Positions 1 to 5,286 of a stretch of DNA of 5,632 nt are shown here, piece after piece. The notes under the pieces are model-generated. The model worked only from the letters and a program-made list of their open reading frames with translations. It ran no database searches and was not told the DNA's origin. Positions within the stretch are counted from its first letter, which is position 1, and each line of letters begins with the position of its first letter. The stretch is from positions 1 through 5,632 of the forward strand of contig JAFSXO010000208.1 in the NCBI GenBank assembly GCA_017444045.1. The letters run 5' to 3'. The translations under genes and the position numbers were made by a program. The DNA comes from a bacterium. Its GTDB lineage: Bacteria; Vulcanimicrobiota; Xenobia; Xenobiales; Xenobiaceae.

Positions 1-83
1 GCGGAAGCTGGTGCAGCGCAAATCTGATCGCGAAGCATTAACTAAATGACATTGCCACTAGACTAAACTTTTAGGAGAACGGA
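1..83 (+). promoter_or_regulatory. Leader upstream of first lipoprotein gene, with ribosome binding site
   Basis: The leader carries AGGAGA at 73-78, five bases before the ATG at 84, which is a good Shine-Dalgarno match and fixes the start. I see no convincing -35/-10 pair; TAAACT at 64-69 is a weak -10 candidate without a partner at the right distance. The segment TTAACTAAATGACATTG (38-54) matches 15 of 17 bases at 3143-3159, upstream of the paralogous lipoprotein gene. Bases 1-50 also resemble the reverse complement of 2997-3046. The leader is therefore part of a local repeat family, and any shared regulation is inference. Confidence 0.5.
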
Positions 84-1880
84 ATGAAGCTAAAAAAAGT
101 ACATAGCTTTTTACTTGCTTTGGTCGCCTGTATCTTTTGCTTGGGCTTAACTGCCTGCAATGACAGCAATGACCGCCATAACGATAAAAATCCCGAAAAG
201 GCGACTATTGATGTCATCGTCGGGGTTGCTAATTCCAAGGTTTTAGCTCCTGCCGATGCGGTAAAGTATGGCATAGCATTGGTAGACAGCGAGGGCGCTG
301 TCCTCGATGGTATTGGCTTTGCGGCCAAAGGCGGAACCGATGAGGAATTCACCAAAGAGTATACCGTGTCCGGTCAGAATCGGGTGATGAGCTTTGAAAC
401 TGATGAGCTTTCCGCCACCCAGATGCGGATCGCCTGTTTCGATAAGTCAGACAAATACCTAGGCTCTGGTTTTGTTACGGGCATGAAGCTGGAAAAGGGC
501 CAGTATTACACCTTTGACAACAGCCTGGATCAGTCTGCCAATGGCTTTGATTTCGTGTCTGCCGATAAGGAAGCCAGCCAGGGCAAGCTTGAGGTTACTG
601 CCGATACCGCCTCTATCGCTGTAGGCGAAAAGGCCACGCTCAAAGCTGTTTATACAACGGCTAACGGTTTCGTGGAAGACGTAACCGACGATGAGAACGT
701 TGAATTCACTTCTGACGCCGAGTGCGTTGAGCTGAACGATAATGAGGTTACCGGCTTGGCCGAAGGTCAGGCTGCTGTGACTGCTACTATGACCTTGGCC
801 GACAGCGCAGTGCTCAGCGCATCTGTCGATATTCAGGTGGGCGAGCGTTCCGGCGGGAATACCTTCCTGCGCCTTGTAGATGGCGAATACCAGCCGATTA
901 AATCCCTTATTATTAACACCGACGAGGCTCTGGATGCCACAATCGCCTACGGTAAAGTTGATGCCAACGGCGAGGCCACTCTGTACTCCAGCAAGTTTAC
1001 GGTAAAAGCCAACTACGGCGAGCTTACCGGTTATGTCACCGTCGAGCCCGAAGGCCAGAGCGTGGAAACCTGCCAGGTTAACGTCAATCTCGATAAGGAT
1101 GAGGAATCTTCCTACATCTACTGCGAGCCCGACGATTGCCCTGGCGTGCTTTGTGACAGCCTGCCGGTTATTGTCACCAGCGGTATGGACGGCTCCGGCA
1201 GTACGTACAACTTCCTGCGCTTAGTAGATGGCAAATACCAGGTTACCAACGCGCTTTGGATCCACAATGGTGAAGACTTGGATGCCGATATCGCTTTCGG
1301 TACCATCGATGAGAACGGCCAGGCTAAAGTTTATGCCTCCAAGTTCGAGGTTCGCAACGCTTACGGCGATGATCCGATCGATTACGTCACTGTCGATCCT
1401 TCCGGCGTTAGCACTGAAAATTGTCATGTTACTGCTTCTGCCTCTGGCGGCGAGGGAATGCCTTACATCCTCTGCTACCCCGACGACTGCCCCGGCGTCC
1501 TCTGCGCCAGCCTGCCTATGGGTGGCTTTACTGGCAGAGGCGGAGTCTCGCACTTCCTGCAGAAGGGCGATGACGGAAAGTACACGCCTATAAATTACAT
1601 CAGCGCTCATGATGGTATAACCACTTTGGTTGTGGCCTATGGCGACGTCGATGAAAATGGTCAGGCTACGCTGTACGATACCAAGTATTGGGCCAAAGAC
1701 AATGTCGAGGAGCTGAACGGCTTCCTCACGGTAGTTCCTACGGGAACCAGCACCAAAGAATGCGTGGTAGTGGTCAACACCGAAAAGGACCATAACTGCA
1801 ATTTCCTGTACTGCGAGCCTGATAATTATCCCGGCGTCATCTGCGCCAGCCTGCCGGTCATCGTGACCTACGGCGAATAG
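84..1880 (+). CDS. Multidomain lipoprotein: module A, BIG2-type Ig-like domain, three Cys-rich tandem repeats
   Basis: This is a 598-residue predicted lipoprotein. The signal peptide has a basic start (MKLKK), a hydrophobic core and a lipobox LTAC, so Cys25 should be lipidated after signal peptidase II cleavage. A short polar Asn/Asp-rich linker (26-40) follows. Residues about 41-163 form 'module A', found again in the second lipoprotein here (shared landmarks GFAAKG near 78-83 and YLGSG near 125-129). Residues about 167-253 look like a bacterial Ig-like fold of the BIG2 type (IAVGEKATLKA, EVTGLAEGQAAVTA). Three related domains start at F261, F377 and F491, each ending in a Cys-rich CEPDDCPGVLC-like motif and, mostly, SLPVIVT. 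There are no catalytic motifs. A role as an anchored adhesive or ligand-binding surface protein is inference from Ig-like domains plus tandem repeats. The ATG at 84 is supported by its AGGAGA site. The gene is intact and ends just before an intrinsic terminator. I cannot name a family for module A or the repeats. Confidence 0.9.
   Translation: MKLKKVHSFLLALVACIFCLGLTACNDSNDRHNDKNPEKATIDVIVGVANSKVLAPADAVKYGIALVDSEGAVLDGIGFAAKGGTDEEFTKEYTVSGQNRVMSFETDELSATQMRIACFDKSDKYLGSGFVTGMKLEKGQYYTFDNSLDQSANGFDFVSADKEASQGKLEVTADTASIAVGEKATLKAVYTTANGFVEDVTDDENVEFTSDAECVELNDNEVTGLAEGQAAVTATMTLADSAVLSASVDIQVGERSGGNTFLRLVDGEYQPIKSLIINTDEALDATIAYGKVDANGEATLYSSKFTVKANYGELTGYVTVEPEGQSVETCQVNVNLDKDEESSYIYCEPDDCPGVLCDSLPVIVTSGMDGSGSTYNFLRLVDGKYQVTNALWIHNGEDLDADIAFGTIDENGQAKVYASKFEVRNAYGDDPIDYVTVDPSGVSTENCHVTASASGGEGMPYILCYPDDCPGVLCASLPMGGFTGRGGVSHFLQKGDDGKYTPINYISAHDGITTLVVAYGDVDENGQATLYDTKYWAKDNVEELNGFLTVVPTGTSTKECVVVVNTEKDHNCNFLYCEPDNYPGVICASLPVIVTYGE
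864..1877 (+). repeat. Three tandem coding repeats of a Cys-rich domain (about 115 codons each)
   Basis: The units begin at 864, 1212 and 1554, each at the codon for the Phe of FLRLVDG or its variant FLQKGDDG, giving periods of 116 and 114 codons. Shared landmarks are an AYGxVDxNGxATLY-like strand, an [F/Y]xTVxPxGxSxxxC strand, then Cys-x4-Cys-x4-Cys (CEPDDCPGVLC in unit 1, CYPDDCPGVLC in unit 2). Unit 3 reads CEPDNYPGVIC, so its middle Cys is Tyr, but it gains an extra Cys at residue 572. Every unit keeps four cysteines, which suggests two disulfides per domain or metal binding; that is inference. Units 1 and 2 are clearly alike at base level, while unit 3 is more diverged. A single degenerate copy ends the paralogous gene. 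Confidence 0.85.
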
Positions 1881-1888
1881 AATAGCGG

Positions 1889-1924
1889 ACGGCTTGCTGC
1901 TTTAGCGGCAGGCCGTTTTTGTTT
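1889..1924 (+). terminator. Intrinsic terminator after first lipoprotein gene
   Basis: Arms ACGGCTTGCTGC (1889-1900) and GCGGCAGGCCGT (1905-1916) pair over 12 positions, two of them G-U, around a TTTA loop. A T run (1916-1920) and GTTTG follow. It lies 8 bases after the stop and only about 25 bases before the next start codon, so the next gene depends on read-through or on a promoter within this short gap. Confidence 0.85.
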
Positions 1925-1939
1925 GTGTAGCTATTTCTC

Positions 1940-1947
1940 AGGAGGAG
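1940..1947 (+). promoter_or_regulatory. Ribosome binding site that sets the 1950 start
   Basis: AGGAGGAG (1940-1947) is close to a full anti-Shine-Dalgarno match and lies immediately before ATG 1950. The spacing from its first AGGAGG to the ATG is short but workable. It favours ATG 1950 over TTG 1923, which has no such site. Confidence 0.8.
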
Positions 1948-1949
1948 CT

Positions 1950-2984
1950 ATGAGAAAGAATATTTTTCCTTATTCGGCAGTAGCTTTATCGCTGACTTTG
2001 GCGGGCATGTGCTGGGCGCTTCCCGTACAGGCTGAAGACGGCGGGATGCCGTCCGCGGCCACGGCAGCAGCCCAGGAGAAGACTGCCGAGGATGAAGAGG
2101 GTGTGCGCGTTACCAATATTGAAGAGGACGCCGCAGATGAGAACGCGATAGATGGGCCGGAAGCCAGCGCCCTGCCCGGCAGCTTCGAGTTTAATTTCAA
2201 AAATGAGGGCGATTATGTGATCGAGCCAGACAGCATGGCCTATCACAATTTCGCTACCTTTATCTATAACGATTTCGCCCATTTTGTGCGCCACGATCCC
2301 CGGCTGCTGTTAGCCTGCAAGGGCAATACCGAGACGGTCGATATGTCCCAAAAGGTTAACGAATACTGTGCCGATGAAGCTGATTTGGCCGATGTCGCTA
2401 AAAGTGTGTTTAACCGCATAGTGGGCCTGGACAAGGGCCTGCCGGGCAGCGATATAAATGACGGCGAGCTGCCGACAATCCAGCTTTTGGGCATTAATAA
2501 CAATATATTGTATAAGCGGGTAAAGGCCTGGAGCGGTAAATCCTTTGATGCCTATCGCAGCGAGTATATGCAGCCCTACCGCGTCGGTGAATTCCGCTTT
2601 ACTAAAAAGTTTAGGGCCAACGTCAGGGAGCGCCGCGGCAATTCCCTGCGGGGCTGGACCAAGAAGATGAGCCTAGCCGATCTCAGCCTGTGCGCGGCCT
2701 CGACTCCGATAGCGATCTTTATGGACAATGACGAAAAGCGCACCCGCAATCGCAACGCCTGGATGCCTACGCTAAAGGATGATTTTATGTATTATACCTC
2801 GCGCCATTGCTTCCCCTATGTCGGCTTTTTGGATTATAAGCTGACCTTCTTTGACGAGAACGGTGCGGAAATTGAACTCGGCTCCGGCAAGAAGCTGCCC
2901 GCGAAGAACTGCAAGGTCGTCTGCTCCTGGGATAAGCTGACTCTGTTCGAGCTGGACGATATTATTAAGGCCGACAGAAACTAG
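1950..2984 (+). CDS. Exported protein of unknown family with acidic linker and six mature cysteines
   Basis: I do not recognise this 344-residue protein. It has a Sec signal peptide: basic MRKN, a hydrophobic core at about 5-24, and a likely signal peptidase I site VQA|ED after residue 28. Cys21 is preceded by Met, which does not fit a lipobox, so lipidation is unlikely. Residues about 29-75 are Ala/Glu/Asp-rich and probably disordered. The rest is a mixed, probably globular domain with a basic patch near 216-240 (RFTKK, RANVRERR) and a motif YYTSRHCFPY at about 281-290. Mature cysteines are at about 123, 140, 248, 287, 321 and 325, the last two as CKVVC, so disulfides are plausible in an exported protein. 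The start is chosen at ATG 1950 because GGAGGAG (1940s) lies directly before it; an upstream in-frame TTG at 1923 lies in the preceding terminator tail. It sits between two paralogous lipoprotein genes, so a shared envelope role is possible but unproven. Confidence 0.85.
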   Translation: MRKNIFPYSAVALSLTLAGMCWALPVQAEDGGMPSAATAAAQEKTAEDEEGVRVTNIEEDAADENAIDGPEASALPGSFEFNFKNEGDYVIEPDSMAYHNFATFIYNDFAHFVRHDPRLLLACKGNTETVDMSQKVNEYCADEADLADVAKSVFNRIVGLDKGLPGSDINDGELPTIQLLGINNNILYKRVKAWSGKSFDAYRSEYMQPYRVGEFRFTKKFRANVRERRGNSLRGWTKKMSLADLSLCAASTPIAIFMDNDEKRTRNRNAWMPTLKDDFMYYTSRHCFPYVGFLDYKLTFFDENGAEIELGSGKKLPAKNCKVVCSWDKLTLFELDDIIKADRN

Positions 2985-2996
2985 CTTCCTTGCCAA

Positions 2997-3160
2997 GTCA
3001 TTTAGTTAGTATTTGGCGAACATTTTAGCGCTGCACTAGCTTCCGCTCCGGCACTGCTTCGCGGCGCGCATAGGTGCCTTTCGCGGAACTAGTTGCGCGC
3101 TTTGATTTGCCAACACCAGCCATGAATTGTGCCGGTATAAGCTTAACTAAATAATATTGG
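2997..3160. repeat. Large imperfect palindromic intergenic element (two inverted halves)
   Basis: This gene-free stretch holds two inverted halves. The left half (2997-3046) starts GTCATTTAGTTAG and ends GCGCTGCACTAGCTTCCGC (3028-3046). The right half begins GCGGAACTAGTTGCGCGC (3083-3100) and ends TTAACTAAATAATATTG (3143-3159). The middle has a small stem GGCAC (3050-3054) / GTGCC (3073-3077). Bases 1-50 are the reverse complement of the left half with scattered differences, so at least three half-units exist here. It resembles an extragenic palindromic (REP/BIME-like) or MITE-like repeat. I see no transposase and no clear target-site duplication. The last half-unit could also carry promoter sequence for the downstream gene. 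Confidence 0.55.
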
Positions 3161-3237
3161 CTTACTAGCAGTGAAGCATAATGCTATCGGCTCTGATAAT
3201 TTTGCTATAGAAAAAAATCAAGAAAGGACATAAAAGT
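3161..3237 (+). promoter_or_regulatory. Leader and ribosome binding site of the broken lipoprotein gene
   Basis: AAAGGA at 3223-3228 lies nine bases before ATG 3238, a reasonable Shine-Dalgarno arrangement. Candidate -10 boxes are CATAAT (3177-3182) and an extended TGCTATAGA (3203-3211), but neither has a convincing -35 partner. A run of seven A (3211-3217) precedes the site. The leader supports ATG 3238 as the original start even though the frame does not continue. Confidence 0.45.
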
Positions 3238-3264
3238 ATGGGCATATCTAAATTGCGCATCTGT

Positions 3265-3276
3265 TCTCTCTCTCTC
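3265..3276 (+). repeat. (TC)6 dinucleotide tract in the signal-peptide region: candidate phase-variation switch
   Basis: Six TC units lie nine codons after ATG 3238. With six units the frame closes at 3319-3321. With seven (+2 bases), or four (-4 bases), the ATG frame joins the lipobox frame. The seven-unit product would have the signal peptide core SLSLSLLALLILPLAISG followed by the lipobox Cys. Slipped-strand change of short tandem repeats in the 5' coding end is the known mechanism of many phase-variable surface genes. Six dinucleotide units is short for such a switch, so the rate may be low. Confidence 0.6.
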
Positions 3277-3319
3277 CTTACTCGCGCTTCTAATTCTGCC
3301 TCTGGCGATATCGGGATGT

Positions 3320-4183
3320 AATTCTAGCGATCGCGATGGTGGCGAAGATGCCGACAAGGCTGCCGTATCTGTGGTCGTGGGAACTACCGGCGCGGCCAAA
3401 ACCATGTTCCCTTCGGGAGCTGTCAAGTATTTGGTGGAGCTTCTGGCCGCTGACGGCGCTGTGCTCGACAAGGTGGGCTTTGCCGCTAAGGGAGCTACGG
3501 ATAAGGAATTTTCCGAGGAATACGTTGCCGAAGGCAATAACCGCGTTTTAGAGTTCCTTACCGATCAGGTGTCGGCTCAGCAGATGCACATCTCCGCTTT
3601 TGATAATGCGGGTGCTTATCTCGGCTCCGGCTGCGTGAATGACCTGCAGCTGGCCGCTGGTAAGGAATCTGTGTTCGACAACGCCAAAGATGCCTCTCAG
3701 GGCGGCTTTGACTTTATGAGCGCTGATGATGAGGCCGAGGCCTGCACACTTGAAGTTAAGGCTTCCGAGACCTACCTGGGAGTTGGGGAGACGGCCAGCC
3801 TTACGGTTATCTGCCGCAATGAAACCAACGGTTTAAGCGAAGACGTGACCTCTGAATGTGAGTTCTCTGCCGATTCCGAGTGCGTTAGTCTGAAGGGCAG
3901 ACAGGTCACCGGCGAAGAGATCGGTACGGCTACGGTTACGGCTACCCTGGCTTTGAATGAAAAGGTCAGTCTGAGCGGTGAAGTGCAGATCAACGTTGAC
4001 GGTGATGGCCGCGGTATGGCCACCGTTGTCGTCGTCGACGCTGAGAAATATAAAGACGCCGCCAAATACATCGTCAAGTTCGTCGATGAGACCTGCCATG
4101 TGATGCAGCGCGATAAATTTGCCGCCAAAGCCTCGGGCGAATGGAAGGCCTCAGCCAAGAACGCGCCACCGAAGGCGCTATAG
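3320..4183 (+). pseudogene. N-terminal open segment of the broken lipoprotein: module A, BIG2-type domain, start of second module A
   Basis: After the lipobox Cys, a polar linker NSSDRDGGEDAD leads into module A (about 3360-3730). Its landmarks GFAAKGATDKEF and YLGSGC match GFAAKGGTDEEF and YLGSGF in the intact paralogue. A BIG2-type domain follows (about 3749-4003: LGVGETASLTV, QVTGEEIGTATVTATL). A second, more diverged module A opens at about 4019 (ATVVVVDAEKY, KFAAKASGEWKA). The frame then runs into duplicated sequence and ends at 4181-4183 within a palindrome. An internal ATG at 3371 is in frame but has no obvious ribosome binding site and would lack the signal peptide, so independent function is doubtful. 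Confidence 0.8.
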
Positions 4184-4212
4184 CGCCAAAGCCTCGGGCG
4201 AATGGAAGGCCT
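4123..4212 (+). repeat. 61-bp insertion bounded by identical 29-bp direct repeats
   Basis: Bases 4123-4151 and 4184-4212 are identical over 29 bases (CGCCAAAGCC...GAAGGCCT), offset by 61. Since 61 is 1 mod 3, the duplication shifts the frame. Removing one repeat plus the 32-base spacer (4152-4183) rejoins KFAAKASGEWKA to YKTNADG. The spacer contains GCGCC (4163-4167) paired with GGCGC (4174-4178), and a perfect 14-bp palindrome GGCGCTATAGCGCC (4174-4187) that supplies the stop codon. The identity of the copies points to a recent event. Confidence 0.85.
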
Positions 4213-5030
4213 ATAAGACCAACGCCGACGGATCGCATTCCTGCACCTGTACCATTCCTACCGTTTCAATGAATTGCCGCATGGAATTTTACGACAGCAA
4301 GGACAAGTATATCGGCTGCGCCACGCTGCAAGATAAGAATGAAACTCTGGAGAACGGCAAAACCTATTATTTCGTCTGCGGCGATACTTCCGCGGTTCCT
4401 CAGGTGGATCGCTGGATGGCGGTTCGCGAGCTATCCTACGATCTGAATAATCAGAACTTAATCGTTTATACCTTGGCCAACCTGGCTCCCGGCAAGTCTC
4501 TGCGCTTGGGAACGGTTTACAAAGGTTGGGGAGGCTATAGGGAAATCCTCGACGAGGTTACTTACAGCATTACCAGCGGCGCTGACTATGCTTCGCTGAA
4601 TGGCGATGTGCTGACCGGGAAGGCTGCGGGAAATGTCATGGTTCAAGGCAGCTACGCCCTTAATCCTGGTGATGTAATGACTGGCCTCTCTCAGATCAAG
4701 GTGAGCGGAGCGTGCACCACGTTCTTCCGCATTTTGGATGGCGTGTATCTGCCCTGCGACACTATTCAATTCCTGCCTGGCGCTTATACGGCGGAGATAG
4801 CTTACGGCAAGCTGGCTGCCAGCGGCAAGGAGACGGTAAAGCCTGCTGCTTATACCGTTTGGGTATACGGCGACACCCCCAACGGGTATATAACCTTAGA
4901 CCCCGAAGGGAAGGATACCCAGACCTGCCTGGTGACTATTGATACTAGCAAGAAGGCGAACAACCAGTGCGTAATGAGCGATGGCTCGCTGGGCGGCGGG
5001 ACGATTCCCGTTACAATGTCCTGGTACTAA
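4184..5030 (+). pseudogene. C-terminal open segment of the broken lipoprotein: rest of second module A, Ig-like domain, degenerate Cys-repeat domain
   Basis: The segment continues the second module A (AKASGEWKAYKTNADG, then FYDSKDKYIGCATL, matching FDKSDKYLGSGF of the paralogue) to about 4380. A second BIG2-like domain follows at about 4422-4710 (NLAPGKSLRLGTVY, GDVLTGKAAGNVMV). The last domain (about 4714-5027) begins FFRILDGVYLPC and contains AEIAYGKL, GYITLDPEG and QTCLVTID, matching one unit of the tandem repeats in the first lipoprotein. The Cys-x4-Cys-x4-Cys motif is degraded: only one Cys (QCVMSDG) remains before the terminal IPVTMSWY. There is no plausible start codon with a ribosome binding site at the beginning of this segment. 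Confidence 0.8.
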
Positions 5031-5054
5031 CGGATTTCGTTCGGATGATAATTT

Positions 5055-5108
5055 GGCCATGTCTCGGGGAACTGTATGAAGTCCCTGGGGCATGGCTGAT
5101 TTTATTTT
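5055..5108 (+). terminator. Intrinsic terminator after the broken lipoprotein gene
   Basis: GGCCATG (5055-5061) pairs with CATGGCT (5091-5097), and the stem continues inward to 5070/5082 with several G-U pairs, for about 16 pairs in all. The loop is about 11 bases. TGATTTTATTTT (5097-5108) follows as the T-rich tail. It starts 25 bases after the stop at 5030. Confidence 0.75.
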
Positions 5109-5141
5109 CAGTATCTGGGCTTAGCCCTCGCAGGATGAATC

Positions 5142-5187
5142 AATAAAAAGCAAATGACCGTCCCCCGTCCAAAGGTAACGGTCATTT
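5142..5187 (-). terminator. Minus-strand intrinsic terminator of the predicted small RNA
   Basis: AAATGACCGT (5152-5161) and ACGGTCATTT (5178-5187) form a perfect 10-bp stem with a 16-base loop. Read on the minus strand, it is followed by GCTTTTTATT (5142-5151), a good U-tract. It would end transcripts from the minus-strand promoter at 5236-5264. Confidence 0.75.
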
Positions 5188-5229
5188 AACGACTTTACCA
5201 GAGGGCAACCGTCTATCGGTAGCACTTCT
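5142..5229 (-). ncRNA. Predicted small RNA of about 90 nt, antisense-type (type I toxin-antitoxin-like)
   Basis: A consensus promoter (TTGACA, 17 bases, TATAAT) on the minus strand points into this segment, and a strong terminator lies about 90 bases downstream. There is no open frame of useful size between them. The start near 5229 is estimated as about 7 bases after the -10 box. From memory, the overall look (AGTGCTACCGAT, GGTTGCCCTCT, then a GACCGT...ACGGTC hairpin terminator) resembles the antisense RNA of Firmicutes 'putative holin-like toxin' loci. That is recollection of a pattern, not a database match. I do not find an intact toxin peptide on the opposite strand, so this may be a solo antitoxin RNA, a remnant, or an unrelated sRNA. 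Confidence 0.6.
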
Positions 5230-5238
5230 TTTTTTATT
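5205..5238 (+). terminator. Weak plus-strand hairpin with T-tract
   Basis: ACCG (5208-5211) and CGGT (5217-5220), flanked by GC/GC with one mismatch, are followed by ACTTC and seven T (5229-5235). This could end plus-strand transcripts that cross the small RNA locus. The stem is short, so the call is tentative. Confidence 0.3.
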
Positions 5239-5264
5239 ATAGGCGCCGTACTAAGCATTGTCAA
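5236..5264 (-). promoter_or_regulatory. Consensus sigma-70-type promoter on the minus strand
   Basis: On the minus strand, TTGACA (plus 5259-5264) and TATAAT (plus 5236-5241) are separated by exactly 17 bases. Both hexamers match the consensus fully. It drives transcription leftward into the predicted small RNA, away from the DUF4143 gene end. Strong constitutive output is expected unless the overlapping inverted repeat (5251-5281) binds a regulator. Confidence 0.85.
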
Positions 5265-5281
5265 TTAATTACAATGCTTAG
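5251..5281. repeat. Perfect 11-bp inverted repeat over the -35 box
   Basis: CTAAGCATTGT (5251-5261) and ACAATGCTTAG (5271-5281) are exact reverse complements with a 9-base AT-rich loop. The repeat begins six bases after the DUF4143 stop codon and overlaps the -35 box and spacer of the small RNA promoter. It may be an operator or an mRNA 3'-end hairpin of the ATPase gene; no T-run follows on the minus strand, so simple intrinsic termination is less likely. Confidence 0.6.
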
Positions 5282-5286
5282 TTTAG

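Larger units (their letters stand above)
3238..5030 (+). pseudogene. Paralogous lipoprotein gene, out of frame at two sites (possible phase-OFF allele)
   Basis: Translation from ATG 3238 gives MGISKLRICSLSLL and then meets a stop at 3319-3321. The adjacent frame reads a hydrophobic stretch and lipobox AISGC (Cys codon 3317-3319) and stays open to 4183. A second shift at about 4123-4212 moves the gene to a third frame, open to the stop at 5028-5030. Adding one TC unit at 3265-3276 and removing 61 bp gives 1734 bases, exactly 578 codons including stop. That would be a 577-residue lipoprotein, close to the 598 of its paralogue. The repaired layout is signal peptide, module A, BIG2-type domain, second module A, second Ig-like domain, and one degenerate Cys-repeat domain. 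I find no ATG, GTG or TTG in the lipobox frame between 3230 and the lipobox, so the first shift is real if the sequence is right. It could be a decayed gene, a contingency gene in the OFF state, or partly sequencing error. Confidence 0.85.

Noticed and set aside
1221..1793. Open minus-strand frame of 190 codons inside the first lipoprotein gene
   Set aside because: It is antisense to a clearly coding, repeat-structured gene, lacks a ribosome binding site, and its product shows no recognisable domain or signal. It is a by-product of codon composition. Other minus-strand frames at 71-355, 1986-2294, 3772-4158 and 4458-4769 were rejected for the same reason.
1923..1949. TTG 1923 as the start of the exported protein
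   Set aside because: It lies in the T-rich tail of the preceding terminator without a Shine-Dalgarno site, and the extra residues would precede an already complete signal peptide starting at ATG 1950.
3265..3276. Programmed ribosomal frameshift at the TC tract
   Set aside because: No slippery heptamer or obvious downstream pseudoknot is seen, and the second uncorrected shift at 4123-4212 would still break the product. DNA-level tract change or decay explains it better.
4174..4187. The 14-bp palindrome as a regulatory operator
   Set aside because: It lies inside a coding segment and arises at the join of the 61-bp duplication, so a by-product of the duplication event is the simpler explanation.
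4119..5030. A separate gene starting at 4119
   Set aside because: The first codons (ATT start, MPPKPRANGR) are out-of-frame reading of the first 29-bp repeat copy. Real homology to the paralogue begins only in the second copy, so this is the tail of the broken gene.
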